Below are positions 45,817-53,905 of a stretch of 64,000 nucleotides of DNA, piece after piece. Numbering within the stretch: the first letter of the stretch is position 1; the number at the start of each line of letters is the position of its first letter. Below the pieces are notes generated by a model. It was not told the origin of the DNA. It saw only the letters and a program-made list of their open reading frames with translations, and searched no databases. A program made the position numbers and the translations under genes. This DNA comes from Paenibacillus sp. FSL R5-0912 (GTDB lineage: Bacteria; Bacillota; Bacilli; Paenibacillales; Paenibacillaceae), in NCBI RefSeq assembly GCF_000758605.1, contig NZ_CP009282.1, positions 5,332,001-5,396,000 of the forward strand. Direction: 5' to 3'.

Positions 45817-45947
45817 ACTGCGGTGAACATTTGGACTTCCGGCCGCTGTTGTCCCCAGATATCTTCAATTTCCACCGCTGTTAGCGGTTGATATCCGGGG
45901 ACAAAGGCGTACGCTATCGCTCCTACAGTTCCAAATTTCCCCTTCGC
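45817..45947 (+). repeat. Dispersed inverted-repeat element, copy C
   Basis: It matches copy A in reverse complement across its whole length: CTGCGGTGAACATTTGGACT at the left, CCGGCCGCTGTTGTCCCC inward, then a variable stem-loop (GATATC ... GATATC with CCGCTG/TAGCGG), GGGGACAAAGGCG, and CTATCGCTCCTACAGTTCC at the right. It lies in the 342-bp gap after the binding-protein gene and just before the operon's terminator. Confidence 0.82.
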
Positions 45948-46028
45948 TCCTTTTCGCTTTTTGTTAATCTCAATAGTACTTTTTCCTTTCTCTAAAGATT
46001 TAGAGTTCAACCAATAGTTCACATGCAG

Positions 46029-46063
46029 AACCAACCGTGCGGGAAGCTGCACGGTTGGTTTTT
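46029..46063 (+). terminator. Terminator of the YesMN/importer operon
   Basis: A perfect 12-bp stem AACCAACCGTGC / GCACGGTTGGTT has loop GGGAAGCT and is followed by TTTGTTTG. It lies beyond the dispersed repeat, so the repeat is probably transcribed with the operon. Confidence 0.85.
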
Positions 46064-46075
46064 GTTTGTGATTGT

Positions 46076-47290
46076 TTAGTTTTGGTGATCGTGGAGTTCG
46101 TGGTAAGTCTGTCTAATTAGTTCCGCATATTCAGAAGGCGGATAATCCTTTACCTGATCATAGGCAAACTCCACCTCGTGGCGGGCTTCCTCCATCCGGC
46201 CTTGCATAGCGAAGATCTTCGCTTTGTAGGCATAGGCAGTGAGCAGGTCGACCCGGTCAAGCGGATGATAGACCTGGTCGTTCAAGACTACTTTGGACAA
46301 GTCCGCCAGTGCCTCTTCATTCCTCTCCAGATGGTAGAGAGCGGTCCCCGTCATCATATGGACAAAAGGCATGAACTGGCTGTCTTTCGCCGGATAATGC
46401 TCCGCCAGTATCAGCACCTCCCCGTAATTCCGCTTCGCAAGAGCCAGTCTAATTTCGCCAAGATGCACCAGCTCCAGTGACTCCGCAGCTTCCGTGAACT
46501 GTGCGAACAGCTTTGCCTTGCTTAGGTACGCCTCTGCCTGCTCAAGGTCATTGTGAAGCAGGGCCAGATGGGAGAGTAGACGGTACAGATGATCCGACAA
46601 TGAGTAGACCCCTTCTTCGTGCGACAGCTTAAGTGCCGCCAAGGCAGCTTCCCGGCTGCCGGAGTACTCTGCCAGTGCAGACAACGTAACACTTTCCGCA
46701 TAATAAAGATCGATTTCAAATAAAAAATCGTTGCCTACCTTATTGTTCACATATTCCTTACGGACACGGCGAATCAGCTCCAGGCCATCCTGGTATCTGC
46801 TTTTGGCGAACAATAAAGCATAAGCCAAATACTGAATCTTGGCACGCTCTACAAATAAACCGAAACGCTCATAGATTTCAACAGCCCGTTCGATTCCTTC
46901 TTCTCCGCCCTCTATTCCGGTATGGTAGCAGGAGCCCACATAAAACTCCATCAGCCGTGCGGCATCCACTGCCATCGGAAGCGTATCCTTCATCAGCGGC
47001 TGGATTTCCGTGACAATCTCCTTATACTGCTTCGCCTTGTACTGCTGCTCAATCTTACGGACCAGCGGACCCAGCTCCGCTTCGTGTTCGCCCTCCAGGA
47101 AATAACCGGCATCTGTACCCAGACGCCCGGCAAGGAATTGCAGCGTATTCATCGAAGGCAGAGCCCGTCCGTTCTCGATTTGGCTGAGCATGCTTTTGGT
47201 CATATGTTCCCCGGCCAGGTCAGTCTGCGTAAGGCCCTTGGCTTTACGTAACTGCTTGACTTTATCGCCGATCGTCTGTTTGGTGGTCAT
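46076..47290 (-). CDS. XRE-family regulator with TPR-like repeats (Rgg/PlcR-type architecture)
   Basis: This 404-residue protein has an N-terminal helix-turn-helix (about 6-62, QLRKAKGLTQTDLAGEHMTKSMLSQIENGRALPSM region) followed by helical tetratricopeptide-type repeats (about 90-400), the layout of peptide- or ligand-sensing Rgg/PlcR-like regulators. The ATG at 47290 is chosen because the helix-turn-helix begins there; the ribosome site is weak. It is divergent from an MFS exporter. Two near-identical palindromes in the shared promoter region suggest that it represses or activates both. Confidence 0.88.
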   Translation of the reverse strand: MTTKQTIGDKVKQLRKAKGLTQTDLAGEHMTKSMLSQIENGRALPSMNTLQFLAGRLGTDAGYFLEGEHEAELGPLVRKIEQQYKAKQYKEIVTEIQPLMKDTLPMAVDAARLMEFYVGSCYHTGIEGGEEGIERAVEIYERFGLFVERAKIQYLAYALLFAKSRYQDGLELIRRVRKEYVNNKVGNDFLFEIDLYYAESVTLSALAEYSGSREAALAALKLSHEEGVYSLSDHLYRLLSHLALLHNDLEQAEAYLSKAKLFAQFTEAAESLELVHLGEIRLALAKRNYGEVLILAEHYPAKDSQFMPFVHMMTGTALYHLERNEEALADLSKVVLNDQVYHPLDRVDLLTAYAYKAKIFAMQGRMEEARHEVEFAYDQVKDYPPSEYAELIRQTYHELHDHQN

Positions 47291-47369
47291 CTGCTGTGCC
47301 AACTTTCTTTGGTTGCTTTTCTTCCAGTATAGCCTAATATTCAAGCGAGAAAAAGCCGCACTATGGAAA

Positions 47370-47444
47370 AAGTTAAATTTAATTAAACTTTTTGTTGCAA
47401 TAATCAGATCCAACATCTACAATAAGTTTAATATAATTTAACTT
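47370..47444. promoter_or_regulatory. Twin 21-bp palindromic operators in XRE/MFS divergent promoter region
   Basis: AAGTTAAATTTAATTAAACTT (47370-47390, 21 bp) and a second 21-bp site at 47424-47444 (AAGTT at its left end, TTTAACTT at its right) share the outer AAGTT...AACTT arms and an A/T centre. They are centred 54 bp apart. Both are near-perfect dyads. One sits by each gene's promoter, fitting an XRE protein binding as two dimers. Confidence 0.65.
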
Positions 47445-47468
47445 TTTTCAGAAAAGGGAGTGCTTGTA

Positions 47469-48815
47469 ATGTCTGAACCAACGCCGGTGGCAGCAGCATC
47501 CAACCGCAATATCATTCTTTTCTTCAGCGGAAAATTCGCTTCTGTTCTCGGCTCCAGTATGTACACCTTTGTTGTCGGCCTGTATATTCTGCAGCTCACC
47601 GGTTCAGGAAGCAGCTTTGCAGTTACGTTGCTGTGCGGTATGCTGCCCAGTATTATTCTGTCGCCCTTCGCCGGCGTGGTGGCTGATATGGTGAACCGCC
47701 GCAAGCTGCTGATCGGCTCAGATGCTGCAAGTGTTTTGATTATGCTGCTTTCCTTTGCCGCCGTCTCCATTGGGGGAATGTCCCTCTTACCGATTTATAT
47801 CTCACTGATCCTTCTGTCAATATGCGCTACCTTCTACAGTATCTCCGCCTCCTCTTCCATGATGATGCTCGTTGACCGTGATTCCATCCAGCGTACCGGC
47901 TCCCTGAATCAAATTGCCAGTTCTGTCGGCCACCTGCTGGCTCCCATTCTTGCCGGTATGCTCTACGCCTTCCTCCCGCTTGAAGAATTCATGCTGCTGA
48001 ACGCGGCAGGGCTTACCATCTCGACCGTGATGGGCTGCATGCTGAAGTTTAGACCGGTTCCAGAAGCCTTATCTGAAGCTGGGCTTGCAGATGGGGATGC
48101 CGAAACCGGAAATCCGCCCTTTCGCGAACGCCTGGGCAACGTGGCTGCCGAGGTCCGCACGAATCTGAAAGAAGGCTTCTCCTATGTAATCCGCCGTCCC
48201 GTTATCCGCTCCCTCCTAATTATCGTGTTCTGGATTAATTTCTTTGTAGTCGCGCTGAATGTAGTGCTGCCCTTTGTGGCCGTACAGACCCTGGGGCTGT
48301 CTTCGAAGCAATACGGTGTACTTGAAGCCATGCTGGCAGCGGGCATGCTGCTGATGTCCCTGCTCCTCACCGTTCTCCGCCAGAGCAACAATCCGGTAAA
48401 TACAATTATCGGAGGTCTAAGTGCACTGGGGCTGCTGTTCCTAGCGATGGCGCTTCCGCTGCTGCTTCATTTCACCGCTGCCGTTACCTTCTTTTTCTTC
48501 CTGCCGCTATTGATTCTGGTCGGTGTCGTCATTATGATCATCAATATTCCGATTCAAGTGTACTTACAGCAGAGTATAGAAGAAGAGTATCGCGGGCGGG
48601 TATTCGGGCTGGTTGAAGGTATCGCCGGTTCCATCGCTCCGCTGGGCATGCTGCTCTACGGAGTGCTCCTAGACTGGATTCCGGGCTCCATTATTCTGCT
48701 GGCCTCCGGAGCGGCTATTCTGGCGGTAACTCTGATCGGGCGGAGAGGCTTAATCAGCAGTAATGCTGATGAGCAGCAAGGAATTCATGCAGAGGTGGAG
48801 CAGGCCGGGGCGTAA
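47469..48815 (+). CDS. MFS transporter (macrolide-efflux-like, MFS_3 group)
   Basis: This 448-residue protein has about 12 membrane spans. Features such as KFASVLGSSMYTFVVGLYIL, GVVADMVNRRKLLIGSDAAS and IEEEYRGRVFGLVEGIAGS fit the Mef-type drug exporters. The ATG at 47469 has AAAAGGGAG eight bases upstream. Divergent from, and probably controlled by, the XRE/TPR regulator. Confidence 0.9.
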   Translation: MSEPTPVAAASNRNIILFFSGKFASVLGSSMYTFVVGLYILQLTGSGSSFAVTLLCGMLPSIILSPFAGVVADMVNRRKLLIGSDAASVLIMLLSFAAVSIGGMSLLPIYISLILLSICATFYSISASSSMMMLVDRDSIQRTGSLNQIASSVGHLLAPILAGMLYAFLPLEEFMLLNAAGLTISTVMGCMLKFRPVPEALSEAGLADGDAETGNPPFRERLGNVAAEVRTNLKEGFSYVIRRPVIRSLLIIVFWINFFVVALNVVLPFVAVQTLGLSSKQYGVLEAMLAAGMLLMSLLLTVLRQSNNPVNTIIGGLSALGLLFLAMALPLLLHFTAAVTFFFFLPLLILVGVVIMIINIPIQVYLQQSIEEEYRGRVFGLVEGIAGSIAPLGMLLYGVLLDWIPGSIILLASGAAILAVTLIGRRGLISSNADEQQGIHAEVEQAGA

Positions 48816-48947
48816 CTCCTTGAGGAGACATAGCAGGTATAGTAACTTGTACCATCAATGATGCTACCTTTCCAGAGATAAAGAAACATTTTTAGACAAT
48901 AAAATACTAAATTTTCATTTTATCGTTAAAAATATTTATAATTTTAG

Positions 48948-49457
48948 AAATTAATAGATAATGTAACGGATAAAGTAACTTCTACAGCTTCCCCAAAAGA
49001 GGTTGTAGAATATCATGGAGACCTGGCCGAAAATTTCAATACAGTGTCTAAACTCACTTATGGTTCAGATGCTATTTATGAAGTTGAGGTGAATGATTCT
49101 AAATCTTTTGAATATGAGGGTGTAATATTTACCGTATCAAATGCCAATGCCAATGTAAATGAACATTATAAAGGCGGTTCCATTGACACAGTGAATATTC
49201 TGGAAACTGGTGGTAATTACAACAATACGGAATATGTGTTCGAGGATTCAAGTGTTTTGAAAATTGGAGATAAAGCTATAGTTTATTTGGAGAAATATGA
49301 AGGACCCATCCCCGAAGCACAAGGAACATATGTAGTTACAGGTGCCTATCAAGGGAAATTTGAAATTGATGAAGCTAATGGTTCATTGATTCCTGCTGCC
49401 GTAGATCAAGAGGAACTAAAAGAAGTCAGAGCACTAACAGATTTGAATTTGGAATAG
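48948..49457 (+). pseudogene. 5'-truncated putative secreted/lipoprotein gene
   Basis: An open frame of 169 codons after a stop at 48945 contains no ATG, GTG or TTG until a GTG at 49044 that lacks a ribosome site. The protein (VSKLTYGSDAIYEVEVNDSK, EYEGVIFTVSNANANVNEHY, YVFEDSSVLKIGDKAIVYLE) looks like the extracellular beta-rich part of a small lipoprotein whose signal peptide is gone. I do not recognise a family. Its own terminator follows. The 130 bases before it (48816-48945) hold no feature. Confidence 0.5.
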
Positions 49458-49477
49458 GATAAATTAGTACAATTTTA

Positions 49478-49519
49478 CGGTAGAACGTCAGAAACATTCT
49501 TTGACGTTCTATCGTCTTT
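49478..49519 (+). terminator. Terminator after the truncated lipoprotein gene
   Basis: CGGTAGAACGTCA pairs with TGACGTTCTATCG (one G-T) around an 11-nt loop and is followed by TCTTTTTG. Confidence 0.85.
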
Positions 49520-49549
49520 TTGTTAAACGGTTTAATGGAGGGCTACAGA

Positions 49550-49972
49550 ATGAAGATGTTAAGAGTATGTATATGTATGTTGCTGATGTCGTTAATTATA
49601 GTAGCTTGCTCAAATTCAATGCATTATGAAGCGGCTGCAAAGAAAGGTTATGTTGTATATGTTCAAGGTGAGATTATTAACTATACGTATTTCGAACAAT
49701 TCGTGGAAAATTACAACAATGGTCAGGATGCCACTGTTAAAATCGCAAAATATACAGATGAAGGAGATCCTATCTTCCACACGCTTGAATATAAACGGGA
49801 TCAGAAAAAAATCAGTTATACCTATGACAACAGCGAGGATGAAAATGGAGATAAATTGCAGGCAAATACTCTGTGCAGCAGTATCACAAATGTCGATGGT
49901 GTCTATCACTTAGCCGATTGCGCTGACGATGAAACGGGTAAGTGGTTTAGTGCAAAGCAGCCATCTAAGTAA
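49550..49972 (+). CDS. DUF4362 domain lipoprotein
   Basis: This 140-residue protein has lipobox IIVAC (Cys at 20). The mature part matches the DUF4362 pattern: GYVVYVQGEIINYTYFEQFVENYNNG, ATVKIAKYTDEGDPIFHTLEY, KKISYTYDNSEDENG and a final pair of Cys (LCSSIT ... LADCADD) that may form a disulfide. The ATG at 49550 is nine bases after GGAGG. Exported and membrane-anchored; the function of this family is unknown. Confidence 0.85.
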   Translation: MKMLRVCICMLLMSLIIVACSNSMHYEAAAKKGYVVYVQGEIINYTYFEQFVENYNNGQDATVKIAKYTDEGDPIFHTLEYKRDQKKISYTYDNSEDENGDKLQANTLCSSITNVDGVYHLADCADDETGKWFSAKQPSK

Positions 49973-50003
49973 GCCATGCAAGTGCTGGAGGCATGGACTA
50001 AGA

Positions 50004-50042
50004 CAAAGGGACTGACCCGTATTCCTATGGGCAGTCCCTTTG
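50004..50042. terminator. Bidirectional terminator between DUF4362 and fusB-like genes
   Basis: CAAAGGGACTG pairs with CAGTCCCTTTG, with an inner CCC/GGG extension and a bulged A. It lies between two converging genes. Confidence 0.75.
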
Positions 50043-50055
50043 CAGCTATATCATG

Positions 50056-50703
50056 CTATTTCTGCACCGAGAGCACGAACCTCTCCAGCGAGCTTATATT
50101 GGTGATACTCTGATTACATCCATGATTATCTATGCAGACGTATTGCCCCACAGAAGCAATGTTATCGGCTGAAGCAAGCTCAGGTTTGGTCTTGACTGTA
50201 AGGAAGGCAAGATCCTGCTGTCGGTTGCAGAACAGGCAATAGCCTTTCTTGTGGGTCGGTATTATTCTGCCCTCTACACCGATGAATTGTCCTTCGTACG
50301 GATAGACAATGAACAGCTTATTCGTGGCAATGTCTGCCCAGGCCAGATACGTTACATAACGGAAATCAAACGATGCAAGATCAGGTAGCTTCATCTTCTT
50401 ATTCTTGGGAAACAGCTTCTGAATCTGCTTCAGTGTAATCGGCGGAAATGGCTCCAGATAAGGCTCGAAGCCGCTGATATACTGCTGGAAATCCTCGGCT
50501 TTCTCCAGGGTGGAGATAGGCTTCAGCATCTGCTCCTGCTCGGTAGTCAGCGAAGAAAATGCCTCCGTCACATTCACCTCAGCACTGTACCTTACGGTCT
50601 CCAGGACACGGCGATCTGCTACAGACCGCAGTGTTTTGAGCACGAAATCCGATTGTTTCTTAATATAATTATATTGATGGTTTCTAATAAATGTTGTAGT
50701 CAC
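50056..50703 (-). CDS. Elongation factor G-binding protein, FusB/FusC-type (FBP domain)
   Basis: This 215-residue protein has an N-terminal helical part (about 1-90) and a C-terminal FBP domain with a zinc-binding four-Cys-type site: C156-X2-C159 (GYCLFCN) and C190/C196 (QYVCIDNHGCN, with H194 nearby). In staphylococci such proteins bind EF-G and give fusidic-acid resistance by freeing stalled ribosomes. The start is GTG after AAGGGG at about 10 bases. Upstream are a short leader reading frame and complementary stem-loop arms that suggest ribosome-dependent control. Confidence 0.9.
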   Translation of the reverse strand: MTTTFIRNHQYNYIKKQSDFVLKTLRSVADRRVLETVRYSAEVNVTEAFSSLTTEQEQMLKPISTLEKAEDFQQYISGFEPYLEPFPPITLKQIQKLFPKNKKMKLPDLASFDFRYVTYLAWADIATNKLFIVYPYEGQFIGVEGRIIPTHKKGYCLFCNRQQDLAFLTVKTKPELASADNIASVGQYVCIDNHGCNQSITNISSLERFVLSVQK

Positions 50704-50706
50704 AGC

Positions 50707-50843
50707 TCTTCAGCCCCTTATTCATATTGGTCAATCCAATAAGGTGCAGAGCCTGCTAATTAGAAACGATAAAATCAGTTTGGGCGATCAAGATCTTCCT
50801 GCCGCACCCCACGCAAAGTATCGCCCCAGATCAGGCTCTGCAT
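50707..50843 (-). promoter_or_regulatory. Putative translational attenuator of the FusB-like gene
   Basis: The arm GCAGAGCCTG at the 3' end of the leader frame (50833-50842) is perfectly complementary to CAGGCTCTGC (50746-50755). Immediately after the second arm, CCTTATT and AATAAGG pair (50716-50744) around a smaller TATTGG/CCAATA hairpin and hide the AAGGGG ribosome site of the FusB-like gene. The second arm could alternatively pair with AGAGCTG at the gene's start. A ribosome stalled on the leader would change these pairings. Confidence 0.6.
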
Positions 50844-50878
50844 GAGGACTTCCTAGCTAATGAGCAATTCGTTGCCAT
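50831..50878 (-). CDS. Leader peptide upstream of the FusB-like gene (15 residues)
   Basis: The reading frame MATNCSLARKSSCRA ends at 50831. It has a strong ribosome site TAGGGGGT seven bases before its ATG and starts about 25-30 bases after a predicted promoter. Its last codons form one arm of a long-range stem with the region before the FusB-like gene. A second overlapping 22-codon frame (50775-50843, weaker ribosome site) also exists. Short leaders of this kind are found before ribosome-targeted resistance genes. Confidence 0.55.
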   Translation of the reverse strand: MATNCSLARKSSCRA

Positions 50879-50910
50879 CAGTGTAACCCCCTATCCAATA
50901 ACATGCAAAA

Positions 50911-50939
50911 AGTATAGCAGGAAATTGCGGAGCCTACAA
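50911..50939 (-). promoter_or_regulatory. Promoter of the FusB-like leader transcript
   Basis: On the minus strand TTGTAG (50934-50939), a 17-bp spacer and TATACT (50911-50916) are followed by the leader frame. The -35 region lies at the edge of the adjacent AraC-domain remnant. Confidence 0.65.
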
Positions 50940-51218
50940 TTGATAATCTCTTATCTATCATTCCCCTTAATTAAAGATCTGGCGGAGTGGATCGGACTGA
51001 ATCCCGTCTACCTGGGTAAGCTGTTCAAACAGAATACCGGCTCCACCCGCAAAGAATTCCTGAACAGGGTCAGGGTCAATAATGCCGAGATGATTCTGTC
51101 TGCGGGCGGGTTCAATGTGTCTGAGGTGGCGGAGCACTGCGGATATCATGATGTGGCGTAATTCAGCAATGTGTTCAAAAGCATGAAGGGGTATCCGCCG
51201 TCAGCTGCTTTGAAATGA
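50940..51218 (+). pseudogene. C-terminal remnant of an AraC/YesN-type regulator
   Basis: Only the last 90 or so residues remain: IKDLAEWIGLNPVYLGKLFK, then FLNRVRVNNAEMILS, VSEVAEHCGYHDVA, a TAA stop at 51159-51161 where tyrosine or a similar residue is expected, then FSNVFKSMKGYPPSA and the real end at 51216. This is the double helix-turn-helix of a YesN-type regulator. No promoter or N-terminal receiver is left. Confidence 0.8.
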
Positions 51219-51245
51219 CGGCGAATGGAGTCATATTAGTCTATT

Positions 51246-51996
51246 TTACAGAACAATGGTATTAAAAGATTCTGCATCCAAATTGAGCTTATATTGCGTT
51301 TCATCGTTAGCCAAAAGAATCGTTCTTGCTTCCGTGAACGGATTCGCGATCACCAGCACCCGCCTGCCTTCCGGCGTCCCGAATGCCAGCGCGTTGCCTG
51401 TCCATCTGCGCTTCAGTCCGATTCTGCGGGAGCCGGGGCCAATGAAATGAGCGAAATGCTTCATGACGTAGAACTCGGGATTATGCACGGCCTTCGGTTC
51501 ATCCGGATCTACAGTAATCATGGAGTTCTGCTCCCATCCCCAAATACTGCGGCCTTTCGGCTGAAGCACCATGTTCCAGTAGATATAGGCGTTCACGCCA
51601 TTGGTGAAGTAATGTTGATACAGGTTAAACACATATTTGGCATAAAACCAGGTGTTCACCCCATCCCCGCACTCATTCTCCGTCTGCATGTAGCGCAGTT
51701 CAGGATAAGCCTGCACCGTACGCTGAATGCCATATTTGCCCGCCCATTGGTAGCCAACGCCTTGCACATATTTGTATGCTTCAGGATCGCTTAACACCGT
51801 GTGCGCATAGGCATCGAATCCGCTGTCCTTCTGCTTCATCCACTCATCCCAAGGCTCCGGCGCATTAATCGTACCCAGCCAAATCTCTGTATCCAGGCCA
51901 TGCTGTTCAAAAGCCGGTCCCAGATAATCACGGATAAATTCACGCAGCTGCTCGCCCGTCCATACGCACGAAGGAAATTTCTGATCTGCTACGGTA
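51246..51996 (-). pseudogene. C-terminal half of a GH30 glycosidase, truncated
   Basis: From VADQKFPSCVWTGEQLREF onward the frame is intact to its stop (about 247 residues). It includes the GH30 nucleophile region RYMQTENECGDG and the beta-sandwich end. GH30 enzymes are about 450 residues. The N-terminal half with the acid/base NEP motif is missing and the sequence runs directly into a GH115 fragment in another frame at about 51994. No functional start is left. Confidence 0.75.
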
Positions 51997-52215
51997 GATG
52001 CCATAAATTGTCCCGCGTTTATCGCTGCCGGCAATGACAAGCGCCCGGTCCACGACAGGCATTGGAGCTTCAACCAGCTACAGCCGGTAGCATTCCCGCT
52101 TGCCTTAAATCGATGTGACGTTGAGGACGCCTTCTGCAATCAGCTTGTCGATCAGTTCATTTCCGCCTATGGGGCCGGCGATGACTGCTGTTTCCGCCAA
52201 CTGCTCCAGCTGCAA
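51994..52215 (-). pseudogene. N-terminal fragment of a GH115 alpha-glucuronidase
   Basis: On the minus strand one frame reads EQLAETAVIAGPIGGNELID, KLIAEGVLNVTSI, stop, GKRECYRL, stop, LVEAPMPVVDRALVIAGSDK, RGTIYGIY. The phrase VDRALVIAGSDKRGTIYGIY is the hallmark of the GH115 N-terminal domain. Two stops and an abrupt switch into GH30 sequence mark a deletion that removed the rest of both genes. GH115 enzymes remove glucuronic acid from polymeric xylan. Confidence 0.72.
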
Positions 52216-52244
52216 GCATTACCGGTGCTATCCCGCTCACCAGC

Positions 52245-52748
52245 TTATAACCCGTTGAACTGCTTGAGCATGTAAATGAACTGATGCAGCTCGTCGTCAT
52301 TCCATACCGCAGTCCGCCCGAAGAACACGGAACCTTTCTCGTTCAGGGCTGATATTGTCTGCTGCTGTCCCTGCTCCGTCAGCGAGAGGAGGATGGCCCG
52401 GCCGTCATCGGGTGAGGCTTCCCGGCTCACATAGCCCAGAGACTCCAGCTGTTTGATCAGACGGCTGACCGCGCTGCGGTCCATAGCCGTTGCTTCCGCA
52501 ATGGCGGCAGCACTTGCCGGCCCATAGGAATAGAGCCAGCGGACAATATGGAAGGCAGCCGGCTGCAACGAGGAATCGAAGCGCGCGGCGGCTTTGACAT
52601 TCAGCGCATGCGCTGCGCTGATCAGTGCGTTAAGCTGCTCTCCCAGCGCCAGCTCCAGCTGTTCTCTTGAGTCAAGCTTTGATTGATTAATGTTTATCGG
52701 GTCATTGTTTACTTGGTTATCGTTTATGGGGCCCTGCTTCATATTCAT
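52245..52748 (-). CDS. MarR-family regulator
   Basis: This 167-residue protein has an N-terminal Asn-rich tail and a MarR winged helix (about 70-130: AAIAEATAMDRSAVSRLIKQLESLGYVSREASPDDGRAILLSLTEQG, with DDGRA wing). The ATG is seven bases after AAGGA. It is divergent from an SDR oxidoreductase gene. Doubled GACATATATC sites in the shared promoter region are probable operators. Confidence 0.9.
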   Translation of the reverse strand: MNMKQGPINDNQVNNDPININQSKLDSREQLELALGEQLNALISAAHALNVKAAARFDSSLQPAAFHIVRWLYSYGPASAAAIAEATAMDRSAVSRLIKQLESLGYVSREASPDDGRAILLSLTEQGQQQTISALNEKGSVFFGRTAVWNDDELHQFIYMLKQFNGL

Positions 52749-52789
52749 TCACCTGTCCTTATCTTCAAAGATAACAGTTACTGATATAG

Positions 52790-52829
52790 TTGACATATAT
52801 CCATCATATAATTATAGTGGACATATATC
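52790..52829 (+). promoter_or_regulatory. Promoter of the SDR gene with doubled 10-bp sites
   Basis: TTGACA (52790-52795), a 17-bp spacer and TATAGT (52813-52818) form the promoter. GACATATATC occurs twice, 28 bp apart (52792-52801 and 52820-52829), one over the -35 box and one over the start site, as expected for a MarR repressor. Confidence 0.8.
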
Positions 52830-52858
52830 AATTATACGTCACTTAAAGGAGAATAACC

Positions 52859-53740
52859 ATGCCTAAACAACCAACCGTTGTCATCACCGGAGCCACTAGC
52901 GGACTGGGACAGCTTGTTGCCATCCAATTGGCGGAAAGAGGCTATGCGCTTGTCCTGACTGCCCGCAGTGAAGAACGTGCCGCGGCTACCAGAACCATCA
53001 TTGAGGCCCGTCAGCCTGCTGCAAATATCCGTTTTGTCTATGGGGATCTGTCGCTGATGCAGGATGTGAACCGGGTTAGCGCTGAAATTACTGCCGCCTG
53101 CCCTTCCATCGACGTACTTTTGAACAATGCAGGAATCCACGCCTTCGAGCCCCGCACCACTACCGAAGGTTTGCCAGAGATGATGGCTGTGAACTATCTG
53201 GCACCGTGGCTGCTGACTCATAGACTGGAGACTTCACTGCGCAATGCAGGCAAGGCCAGAGTAGTCAACGTAGCCTCAGAGGCTTCGCGCCGTCATGGTA
53301 TACTCCGCCTGCCCGGGGACTTAACGGATACTGCTGCTTTTACTGCCCGGGGCTCCTCTCCTGTCTACGGCAAAACCAAACTGCTAAACATCATGTTCAC
53401 GGCAGAAGTGGCCCGGCAATGGGCAGGCAGCGGAATAACCGTCAATGCCCTGAATCCGGGCTTCAATGTAACCGGACTGGGACGCGAGCTGCGGTTCGCT
53501 TCTGTGATCGAGCGGATCCTGAAGCTCATCCGGCTCGGAGACCCGCGAAGAGGAGCAGAGATTATCACCCGGTTAATCGTGGACCCGTTTTATGGGACAG
53601 TAACCGGAGGTTATTTTAACGTGGGCACAGGAAAGTCCATTGTACCGGTATCCCCTGGCGGCGATGAAGCGATGCAGCGCAGGTTGTGGGCAGATACACG
53701 GGAGCTGCTGGGGGAGATACTGGTACAGCATCAGAACTAA
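52859..53740 (+). CDS. Short-chain dehydrogenase/reductase
   Basis: This 293-residue Rossmann-fold enzyme has TGATSGLG (10-17) for NAD(P), NNAG (89-92) and the catalytic S140, Y170, K174 (YGKTK). AAAGGAG precedes the ATG. It resembles retinol dehydrogenase/WWOX-like SDRs. It is divergent from a MarR regulator that probably controls it. Substrate unknown; perhaps detoxification of reactive carbonyls. Confidence 0.92.
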   Translation: MPKQPTVVITGATSGLGQLVAIQLAERGYALVLTARSEERAAATRTIIEARQPAANIRFVYGDLSLMQDVNRVSAEITAACPSIDVLLNNAGIHAFEPRTTTEGLPEMMAVNYLAPWLLTHRLETSLRNAGKARVVNVASEASRRHGILRLPGDLTDTAAFTARGSSPVYGKTKLLNIMFTAEVARQWAGSGITVNALNPGFNVTGLGRELRFASVIERILKLIRLGDPRRGAEIITRLIVDPFYGTVTGGYFNVGTGKSIVPVSPGGDEAMQRRLWADTRELLGEILVQHQN

Positions 53741-53905
53741 AGAAGTGAGTTAGTGCATTTAAGCCTATCTCATACCGTAATGTGGTCACTGCAAACCCTC
53801 AGCAAACATTTGGCCAAAGTGGTTTTCACCAGTTAATATCAGTAATATAGAATAATACAGGTACACACAAGATGATCTATTACTTGAATTGGAGGGTGCT
53901 AAGAA

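Noticed and set aside
50740..50880. T-box or metabolite riboswitch in the leader of the FusB-like gene
   Set aside because: No T-box core motif or known riboswitch signature is visible; the leader frame plus complementary arms explain the region better.
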